Source: Aliishimia sp039978895
Lineage (GTDB): Bacteria; Pseudomonadota; Alphaproteobacteria; Rhodobacterales; Rhodobacteraceae
DNA length: 64,000 bases
Direction of reading: 5' to 3'
Assembly (NCBI GenBank): GCA_039978895.1
Contig: JBDWAL010000061.1
Coordinates: forward strand, 8,656 to 72,655
Both the position numbers and the translations under genes were made by a program. The notes below the pieces were generated by a model, which saw only the letters and a program-made list of their open reading frames with translations, was not told the origin of the DNA and did not search any database. Below, in pieces: positions 17,774-24,721 of the stretch (position 1 is the stretch's first letter; each line of letters begins with the position of its first letter).

Positions 17774-18814
17774 TTATCCTTCTTTGAATTCCGGCATGAC
17801 TTCGTTCACAAACATCCGCAGCGATTTTTGCTGTGACGCGTGATCTAGTCCCATTGAGGCGTAATAGATGAACTCGTTCACCCCCAAGGCCTGATATCGT
17901 TTGAGTTTTTCAATGACGCGATCAGGCGACCCAAACATCAGATTTTCCTCAAGCATGGCAGGGTCATATTGCTCACGCCCCTCTAAGTCATCCAGTGGAA
18001 TCGAGCTTGGAAAGCCATTGTGTACATCGCCTGCGTTTCGAAACAGATTTTCAAATTGGCTAAGCACAGTTCGGATCGCGTTGAGGGCCTTTTGACGACC
18101 TGCCTCATTGTCATAGACACAAGCATGACGCATCAAAGCAAACCGCGGTGTCCATCCGTTGTCGGCTTTCGCAATCGCTTCGTCCAACTGTTGTTTATAC
18201 AGTTCCGCCTCTTCAAATCCACGCGTCAGCGGCCAGCAGTTCACATGGCATTTGTTACGGATGGCATAGTCATATGTGATGGGCGAACGGGCCGCGACCC
18301 AAACGGGGACTTCTTTTTGCAAAGGTTTGGGCACTGACGTTGATCTTGGGAACTGCCAATAGTCCCCGTCATGCGCGTAATCACCCGCCCATAATTCACG
18401 CACCGCTGGCAGCATTTCTTGCATATAACGCCAAGCGTCGGATTGCTTCAGCCCGGGTCTCATCCGGTCAAATTCGCGCTGATAAGCGCCCGAGCCAATG
18501 CCAAATTCCAATCGCCCGCCGCTAATCAGATCGGTAAACGCCGCCTCTCCGGCCAGTTTGATCGGATGCCAATAGGCCGCCGTGGCCACAGCCGTGCCCA
18601 AACGGATGCGATTGGTTTGCGTTGACCACCATGTCAGCAGTTGAAACGGGTTTGGCGCAATGGTCATTTCCAGCGCGTGATGTTCTGCCGACCAAACAGT
18701 ATCAAAGCCGCCCAGCTCAGCTATTTGCACCATCTCAAGAGTATGGCGCGCGACGTCTTGCATGTTCAAACTGTCATCAATCCGTTCCATATTCACAGCA
18801 AGTTGGAATTTCAT
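17774..18814 (-). CDS. LLM-class flavin-dependent monooxygenase
   Basis: A 346-residue bacterial luciferase-like TIM-barrel protein with typical blocks FDTVWSAEHHALEM, RIRLGTAVATAAYWHPIKLAGEAAF, SGGRLEFGIGSGAYQREFDRMRPG and FGSPDRVIEKLKRYQALGVNEF. Such enzymes use reduced flavin supplied by a separate reductase; here the flavin reductase domain sits in the fusion protein at 21846-23942. RutA of pyrimidine catabolism and the trigonelline ring-opening oxygenase are relatives in mechanism. Substrate unknown; the operon partners CaiD and carnitine dehydrogenase point to an N-methylated betaine or a precursor. Same transcript as the aldehyde dehydrogenase 219 bases upstream is plausible. Confidence 0.8.
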   Translation of the reverse strand: MKFQLAVNMERIDDSLNMQDVARHTLEMVQIAELGGFDTVWSAEHHALEMTIAPNPFQLLTWWSTQTNRIRLGTAVATAAYWHPIKLAGEAAFTDLISGGRLEFGIGSGAYQREFDRMRPGLKQSDAWRYMQEMLPAVRELWAGDYAHDGDYWQFPRSTSVPKPLQKEVPVWVAARSPITYDYAIRNKCHVNCWPLTRGFEEAELYKQQLDEAIAKADNGWTPRFALMRHACVYDNEAGRQKALNAIRTVLSQFENLFRNAGDVHNGFPSSIPLDDLEGREQYDPAMLEENLMFGSPDRVIEKLKRYQALGVNEFIYYASMGLDHASQQKSLRMFVNEVMPEFKEG

Positions 18815-19033
18815 GTCGATGTCCTTTCTTGTATGATCATCACAATGTTTCGATCATTTTGGGTGCGTTCGATTGGGTAAAACCCGGCGACATTTTTCAC
18901 CCGCTAGGGTTGGAAATGCCGGGTCTGTTCGTTGGCCTGGGTCACCACCTCATTCGCGCAACAGGCAGGTGGTAAAATCCGGATCGTCTTGCCGCCCGCG
19001 TTGCTGCAGCGGCAGCTTTTAAAGCCACGATGT

Positions 19034-20515
19034 TCATCGCATTACAAAAGGATTGGCCATTGGCGCATCGGATGTATTGATCCAGATCGTCTTGGGACGG
19101 GTGTAATCATAAATCGCCTGAAACCCGCTTTCGCGGCCATAACCCGACCCTTTGACGCCACCAAATTCGGCAATCGGGGACACCACGCGATAGGTGTTCA
19201 CCCAGACAATGCCCGCCCGAACAGAGTTGGCCATGCGCAAAGAGCGCGCCGAGTCCTTGGTGAAGATACCAGCCGCGAGCCCGTATTCGGTATCATTGGC
19301 CAATGCCAAGACATCCTCTTCGGTTTTGAAGCGTTGCACGGACAGGACCGGGCCAAATAGTTCCGTATCAACAATCCGCAAATCCTGACGCGGGCATTCG
19401 ATGATCGTGGGTTCATAAAATAGCCCAGACATGCCTTCGGGCTGCTTGCCGCCCACCAACACCTTGCCGCCCTCTTCCTGCGCATGGGCAACCTCGCGTT
19501 GGATGTGTTCCAATTGACCCGTGGTACATAGCGGCCCCATTTGGGTGTCTTCGGCCAACGGATCGCCGATGACAATCTGACGGGCCAACGAGATCATCTT
19601 TTCAAGGAATTCATCTGCGATGTCTTCGTGCAGATAAAGCCGCGATCCTGCGACACAACTTTGCCCTGTCGCGCCGAAAATCCCGGCGATTGAGGCATTC
19701 ACCGCACTTTCAATATTCGCATCTTCAAAGACAATGAACGGCGACTTGCCGCCCAGTTCCAATGAGACCTCCGCAAAGTTTCGTTTCACATTTTCCAACA
19801 CATGACGGGCTGCATTTGACCCGCCCGTGAATGAGACGCGCGTTACCAAAGGATGCCCCGTCAGTGCACGCCCGCACGGCTCGCCATGGCCGGTGACGAT
19901 GTTGACCACACCGGCGGGAATGCCTGCTTGCTCAATCAGCTTGCCAAATTCCAGCATCGCGGCACTGGCATGCTCTGACGCTTTCAGAACGACGGTGTTG
20001 CCTGCTGCCAAGGCTGGCCCAATCTTGACGGCCACCAGAAATAGTTGCGAGTTCCACGGCACCACAGCCGCGACAACCCCCAAAGGTTCACGCTTGGTGA
20101 AGACAAACATATCCGGCTTATCGATGGGCAGTGTTTCACCGCTCACCTTGTCCGCACATCCTGCATAGAAGTGGAAGAACTCGGCGATATATGTCGCCTG
20201 CCAGCGGGTTTCTTTCAACATTTTTCCGGTGTCGATGGATTCAATCTGACCCAAAAGCTCGGAATGATCGGCCAACAAATCGCCTAGCTTGCGCAAGCAT
20301 TTTCCGCGCTCTGTTGGTGTCATGTTGGCCCAAGGCCCGGTCGTAAAAGCTGTATGTGCGGCTTCGACTGCGCGATTTATATCGGCCTCGGTCGCTTCTG
20401 GCACACGGCTCCAGACCTTGCCATTGGTCGGGTTTACACTGTCGAACGTGCCGCCATCCGCGGCATCGGTCCAGTCTCCGTTGATCAGCATTTGGTAGCT
20501 TGTGATGTCAGCCAT
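19034..20515 (-). CDS. Aldehyde dehydrogenase (betaine-aldehyde type)
   Basis: A 493-residue NAD(P)-dependent aldehyde dehydrogenase. General base E253 in SLELGGKSPF, nucleophile C287 in GATGQSCVAGSR, cofactor loop VSFTGGSNAARHV and VVPWNSQLFL are all present. The start at 20515 follows a strong GGGGGAGG ribosome binding site; the longer frame to 20731 crosses the divergent RidA gene and is rejected. In this context a natural substrate would be 4-trimethylaminobutyraldehyde or another semialdehyde released by the LLM monooxygenase. First gene of a leftward set with the LLM oxidoreductase, CaiD and carnitine dehydrogenase. Confidence 0.85.
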   Translation of the reverse strand: MADITSYQMLINGDWTDAADGGTFDSVNPTNGKVWSRVPEATEADINRAVEAAHTAFTTGPWANMTPTERGKCLRKLGDLLADHSELLGQIESIDTGKMLKETRWQATYIAEFFHFYAGCADKVSGETLPIDKPDMFVFTKREPLGVVAAVVPWNSQLFLVAVKIGPALAAGNTVVLKASEHASAAMLEFGKLIEQAGIPAGVVNIVTGHGEPCGRALTGHPLVTRVSFTGGSNAARHVLENVKRNFAEVSLELGGKSPFIVFEDANIESAVNASIAGIFGATGQSCVAGSRLYLHEDIADEFLEKMISLARQIVIGDPLAEDTQMGPLCTTGQLEHIQREVAHAQEEGGKVLVGGKQPEGMSGLFYEPTIIECPRQDLRIVDTELFGPVLSVQRFKTEEDVLALANDTEYGLAAGIFTKDSARSLRMANSVRAGIVWVNTYRVVSPIAEFGGVKGSGYGRESGFQAIYDYTRPKTIWINTSDAPMANPFVMR

Positions 20516-20657
20516 GGCGTGCGCCTCCCCCGTTGTTGCTCCTCTATTCATGTCCGCTTTGATTTTGGGCGTACCGGAAAAAACGACATGTCTTGTCGAA
20601 AAATCCGAAAGGGGTCTTTGGGGATCAAGGCAGACTAACGGAAAGGGAGGCGCATAA
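20516..20657. promoter_or_regulatory. Divergent promoter region of the catabolic island
   Basis: 142 bases separate the leftward aldehyde dehydrogenase start and the rightward RidA start. Strong ribosome binding sites face both ways (GGGGGAGG leftward, GGGAGG rightward). Promoters for both arms must lie here; no clear dyad matching the 14898 inverted repeat was found. Confidence 0.5.
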
Positions 20658-21056
20658 ATGGCCAAGAAAAAGCAAGTGATCGGCGGCCCGTTGGAAATAG
20701 ACGGACGGGTTTTATCCCTTTCGCGCGGCATCCGCGCTGGCGATTTTGTCTACCTCACGGGTCAGATTCCCATGAAGAACGGCGCCCCGATGACAACAGG
20801 CACCATAGAAGACCAAACTCGCGCTGTGTTGGATGATATCACCGCAACATTGGCGCTGGCGGATTGCACCCGTGAGGATGTGATCAAGGCGATGGTTTGG
20901 CTGCGTGATCGCGATGACTTTCCGGGGTTCAACGCCGTTTACGGCGCGTATTTCCCGGTTGAGCCCCCCACACGTTCAGCCGTAGTCAGTAATCTGCTAG
21001 TTGATGCACGCGTAGAGGTAGAGGTGGTCGCGTACCGCCCGCTTGACGATGCATAG
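20658..21056 (+). CDS. RidA/RutC-like family protein
   Basis: A 132-residue YjgF-fold protein. It keeps the catalytic-type Arg (R106 in PPTRSAVVSNLLVDARVEVEVVA), unlike the paralogue at 4796. In Rut-like clusters a RidA member (RutC) removes an unstable aminoacrylate-type product; here it may deaminate an enamine or imine intermediate. Strong GGGAGG ribosome binding site. The next gene starts 14 bases before its stop (or 8 bases using the inner ATG), so the pair is translationally coupled. Confidence 0.85.
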   Translation: MAKKKQVIGGPLEIDGRVLSLSRGIRAGDFVYLTGQIPMKNGAPMTTGTIEDQTRAVLDDITATLALADCTREDVIKAMVWLRDRDDFPGFNAVYGAYFPVEPPTRSAVVSNLLVDARVEVEVVAYRPLDDA

Positions 21057-21849
21057 GGCCCCAGATGGAACCAGCTATGAACTTAGCGGCCCGGCATCAA
21101 ATCCGGTTGTGGTGATGATCCACGGATTGGGTCTGAACAAGGATTGTTGGCAATGGACGACACCGGCGCTGTCTGACCGCTACCGCGTCCTCAGCTTTGA
21201 TCTTTATGGTCACGGACAAAGCGCACCACCACCGGCCACGCCAAGCCTTTCTGTGTTCTCAAACCAACTGGCTGGAGTGTTAGATCATTGCGGCATCAAA
21301 TCGGCTTCGCTGGTCGGGTTTTCCCTTGGCGGCATGATCGCACGCCGTTTTGCGCAAGACATGCCTGCGCGCACCGATGCGCTTGCAATCCTGCACTCCC
21401 CCCATAAACGCAGCCAAGATGCCCAAGACGCCATTCTCAAACGGGTCGAACAAGCCCGACATGAAGGACCACAATCAACCGTTGAAGCCGCTTTGGAGCG
21501 TTGGTTCACTGCTGACTTCAGACAAGCCAACCCCGCGATGATGCAAACCGTCCGGGGTTGGGTCATGGCCAATGATATCGCGATTTATCACACGATCTAC
21601 AGTGTGCTGGCCGATGGAATTGATGAAATCGTGGCGCCCTCCCAACCGATCACCTCGCCGACCTTGGTCATCACAGGCGACGAAGACTACGGAAATGGCC
21701 CTGACATGACCCACGCAATTGCCGCCGACATTCCCGGCGCACAGGTTGTGATCCTTAAGGGCTTGCGTCACATGGCTTTGGCCGAAAACCCCGAAGCATT
21801 GAACACCCCGCTGCGGGCATTTCTTGACACAGTAGAGCCACGCTTATGA
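21043..21849 (+). CDS. Alpha/beta hydrolase, RutD/enol-lactonase-like
   Basis: A 268-residue alpha/beta hydrolase with HGLGLNKDCW oxyanion region, nucleophile S94 in VGFSLGGM, acid Asp in VITGDEDYG, and His in LRHMALAENPE. Closest in style to 3-oxoadipate enol-lactonases and RutD. It could open a lactone, cleave an N-formyl amide, or act as the betainyl-CoA thioesterase missing from the cluster; the sequence does not decide. It overlaps the RidA gene upstream and its stop overlaps the start of the CoA-transferase fusion by 4 bases. Confidence 0.8.
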   Translation: MTMHRAPDGTSYELSGPASNPVVVMIHGLGLNKDCWQWTTPALSDRYRVLSFDLYGHGQSAPPPATPSLSVFSNQLAGVLDHCGIKSASLVGFSLGGMIARRFAQDMPARTDALAILHSPHKRSQDAQDAILKRVEQARHEGPQSTVEAALERWFTADFRQANPAMMQTVRGWVMANDIAIYHTIYSVLADGIDEIVAPSQPITSPTLVITGDEDYGNGPDMTHAIAADIPGAQVVILKGLRHMALAENPEALNTPLRAFLDTVEPRL

Positions 21850-23942
21850 GCACGCAAATCCTCAAGGGGCTACGGGTTTTGGACCTGAGCCGCATGTTAT
21901 CTGGCCCCTATTGCACCATGCATTTGGCCGATCATGGCGCCGAAGTGATCAAGATCGAAGGCGGCGCGGGTGACACAAGCCGCGGCAATGGGCCGTTTCG
22001 AAGTGATGACCCTGATCAAGAATGGGCCGGGTATTTTGTTAGCCTCAATCGGGGCAAGAAAAGCATCCAACTGGACCTCAAATCGGCTGAAGGCAAAGCA
22101 CAATTTCGCGCCCTTGCTGCGAGTGCTGATGTTGTGGTTGAAAATTTCCGCCCCGGTGTGATGGACCGGTTGGGGCTCTCCTACGAAACCCTAACGCGCG
22201 ATAATCCCAAGCTGGTTTATGCCGCAATCCGAGGGTTTGGCGATCCGCGCACAGGGGAAAGCCCCTATGCCAACTGGCCCTCCTATGATGTAGTTGCACA
22301 GGCCATGGGCGGGTTGATGTCTATCACTGGCGCGGATGCAAATAGCCCGACCAAAACGGGCCCCGGTGTCGGGGATATCTTTGCAGGCATGGTGATGGCA
22401 TTTGGCATCATGGCTGCTTTGCGCGAAGCTGACGCAACTGGCAAAGGGCAATTCGTCGATGTGGCGATGTATGACGCAATGATCTCGTTGTGCGAACGCA
22501 TGGTGTATTTGCATGATTTTACTGGCCTGATCCCCGGCCCAGAAGGCAATCGTCATCCGTTCCTAAGCCCTTTCGGCCTGTACCCCGCAGCAGATGGGGA
22601 CATCGCGCTCGGTATTGTCGATGACGCTTTTTGGCAGCGCTTGGTTGAATTGATGGGACGCCCCGAGCTTGGCAAAGACCCCTTGTTCGCGAACCGCGCA
22701 TCGCGCGCCCAAAACGCAGAAACGGTCGATCGGCTCGTCTCGCAGTGGTCCTCAAAACGCAGCAAGGCTGAGCTGACAGAAACCCTGGGGGGGCAAGTTC
22801 CTTTTGGCCCGTTGAACACCATTGCAGATATTGCGCATGACCCACATGTCGCAGCCCGCAAGATGTTGGCGCAAGTGAGCACTCCTGATCCTGCGCAAAA
22901 ACCTTGGACGGTTGCCGCCAATCCGTTGCGCTTTGCTGGCCATGACCACGCAGATTTAACGCCACCACCCGCCTTGGGGGCTGACAACCACATGCTGGAC
23001 ACGGCCCACCCTCCCGTCGCAATAGACCCTGACACCAAACGCAGTCTGCGTGACGCCTTTGGCCGCTTTGCAACGGGTGTGACCGTGGTGACGACACGTC
23101 AGCAAGATGGTGCCCCGCGCGGCTTTACGGCAAATTCCTTTACGTCGGTCTCGCTTGATCCGCCGCTATTGCTGGTGTGTATCGGCAAGGCCGCGCTGTC
23201 CTGCGACGTTTTCGCCACGTCAGATCACTTCACAATCAATATTCTCGCGGATGACCAAAAGGAAGTTTCCGGCCTCTTTGCATCGCAATCAGAGGATAAA
23301 TTTGCCCTTGCCGATTGGCATGCAGATGCGCAGAACATGCCAGCCCTTGATGGCGCTTTGGCCCGCTTTAGTTGTGCGCGTCACCGTCTGGTGGATGCAG
23401 GGGATCATTTGATCCTGATTGGCCGCGTACTGGACTTTGAAACGTCGGATGGCAAACCGCTGGGGTACTACAAAGGGGCCTATTTCGACATCGGTTTGGA
23501 CCGCGCACTCACTGAGGCGGCAACCGCTGGCGATGTGAGCATCGCAGCGGTCTTGTCGCATGAAAACTCCCTGCTTTTGCTCGAAGATCAACAGGGTGGC
23601 GTTACGTTGCCCACAGGCCCGTCTATAGACGCACTTTCGCGAACTTTGACGGACCTAAACTTATCCCCCGAATTGGCCCATCTTTATGCCGTTTACCAAG
23701 TCACAGACACAGGTGCGCAACGCATTGTATATCACGGCACGGTGCAGGGCGCGCCGCAAAAGGGTCTGAAATTCTTTGATCTGGACGCCCTGCCCCTCGC
23801 GCGTGTCCAAGACGATGCCGAACGGTCACTTCTGCGCCGATATGCACAAGAAAACCAACACGGCACCTTTGGCATTTACCACGGAACTGAAGTGGAAGGC
23901 GTGGTGCACACTCTCGCTGGAAACCACAAATACCATATCTGA
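21846..23942 (+). CDS. Fusion protein: CaiB-type CoA-transferase + flavin reductase + Nudix-like tail
   Basis: A 698-residue chain with three parts in one uninterrupted frame. Residues 1-385: complete class III CoA-transferase (CaiB/BaiF), with RVLDLSRMLSGPYC, VVVENFRPGVMDRLGL and catalytic Asp177 in GPGVGDIFAG. Residues 400-550: FMN-binding flavin reductase with AFGRFATGVTVVTT, GFTANSFTSVSLDPPLLLVC, FTINILADDQ. Residues 560-698: tail beginning VSIAAVLSHENSLLLLEDQQ that resembles a Nudix fold but lacks an obvious Nudix box. The reductase should feed the LLM monooxygenase; the transferase would move CoA onto crotonobetaine, gamma-butyrobetaine or carnitine. No internal start or stop suggests two genes. 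Coupled to the hydrolase upstream; the DUF1185 gene follows after 13 bases. Confidence 0.85.
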   Translation: MSTQILKGLRVLDLSRMLSGPYCTMHLADHGAEVIKIEGGAGDTSRGNGPFRSDDPDQEWAGYFVSLNRGKKSIQLDLKSAEGKAQFRALAASADVVVENFRPGVMDRLGLSYETLTRDNPKLVYAAIRGFGDPRTGESPYANWPSYDVVAQAMGGLMSITGADANSPTKTGPGVGDIFAGMVMAFGIMAALREADATGKGQFVDVAMYDAMISLCERMVYLHDFTGLIPGPEGNRHPFLSPFGLYPAADGDIALGIVDDAFWQRLVELMGRPELGKDPLFANRASRAQNAETVDRLVSQWSSKRSKAELTETLGGQVPFGPLNTIADIAHDPHVAARKMLAQVSTPDPAQKPWTVAANPLRFAGHDHADLTPPPALGADNHMLDTAHPPVAIDPDTKRSLRDAFGRFATGVTVVTTRQQDGAPRGFTANSFTSVSLDPPLLLVCIGKAALSCDVFATSDHFTINILADDQKEVSGLFASQSEDKFALADWHADAQNMPALDGALARFSCARHRLVDAGDHLILIGRVLDFETSDGKPLGYYKGAYFDIGLDRALTEAATAGDVSIAAVLSHENSLLLLEDQQGGVTLPTGPSIDALSRTLTDLNLSPELAHLYAVYQVTDTGAQRIVYHGTVQGAPQKGLKFFDLDALPLARVQDDAERSLLRRYAQENQHGTFGIYHGTEVEGVVHTLAGNHKYHI

Positions 23943-23955
23943 CAGGAGAAACCTT

Positions 23956-24558
23956 ATGATCCCCGAATTGCGCAAAGTCATCACGTTTGACGAAGATATC
24001 CACACCGAAGGCGGGCGGTCTTGCGATCCCATTTTACGCATGATTGGCGTGGCGGCTGTGGTCGCGAACCCTTGGGCGGGACGCGGTTTTGTTGAAGACT
24101 TACAACCTGAAATTCAACGCATGGCGCCGGTCTTGGGCGAAATGCTGTCGGATCGTCTGATCGCGCTGGCAGGATCGGGCGATGCCATCGAGGCCTATGG
24201 CAAAGCTTGTATCGCGGGCACAAGCTGTGAAATTGAACACGCCTCTGCGCTGATCCACACGCTGCAATTTGGCAATTTTTATCGCGAAGCCGTGGACGCC
24301 AAAAGCTATCTGGGGTTCACGAACACCCGTGGTCCGGCCAACACTCAGATACAAATCCCGCTGATGGACAAACATGATACCGGTCGCCGCTCTCATTACT
24401 TAACTGCGCAATTTTCAATCTACGATGCACCGGGCGTGGATGAACTGGTTGTGGCGCTTGGCGCAGCCACCCGAGGTCGCCCGCATCACCGCATTGGCGA
24501 TCGTTATTCCGATTTGGCCGCCCTTGGCCGAGATGTAGAGAACCCAGCAGGGGTTTAG
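23956..24558 (+). CDS. DUF1185 (AA_synth, PF06684-like) family protein
   Basis: A 200-residue protein of the so-called amino acid synthesis family, starting MIPELRKVITFDEDIHTEGG; the block GKACIAGTSCEIEHASALIH and LGAATRGRPHHRIGD are characteristic. The family has structures but no well-established reaction; members often sit beside LLM oxygenases, flavin reductases and RidA genes. Start at 23956 with AGGAGA ribosome binding site; the longer frame to 23776 overlaps the fusion gene and is rejected. Last gene of the rightward operon, followed by a terminator. Confidence 0.75.
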   Translation: MIPELRKVITFDEDIHTEGGRSCDPILRMIGVAAVVANPWAGRGFVEDLQPEIQRMAPVLGEMLSDRLIALAGSGDAIEAYGKACIAGTSCEIEHASALIHTLQFGNFYREAVDAKSYLGFTNTRGPANTQIQIPLMDKHDTGRRSHYLTAQFSIYDAPGVDELVVALGAATRGRPHHRIGDRYSDLAALGRDVENPAGV

Positions 24559-24606
24559 CTTCTGGTCTGAAACAAAAGCGTCTTAAAACGCCCTCGGGGA
24601 TCTTAG

Positions 24607-24637
24607 ACGGGCTTGGCGAAAACCGAGCCCGTTTTTC
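24607..24637 (+). terminator. Rho-independent terminator
   Basis: Stem ACGGGCTTGG / CCGAGCCCGT (one G-U pair) with a CGAAAA loop, followed by TTTTTC. It lies 48 bases after the DUF1185 stop and should end the rightward operon of the island. Confidence 0.75.
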
Positions 24638-24721
24638 TGCCATCAGCTGGCCAAAAACGGACAGTCTGCGTCTATTGTCGAATTGGCCCCCACCCCAAGA
24701 TTTACGCTAGATTGACCTAGT

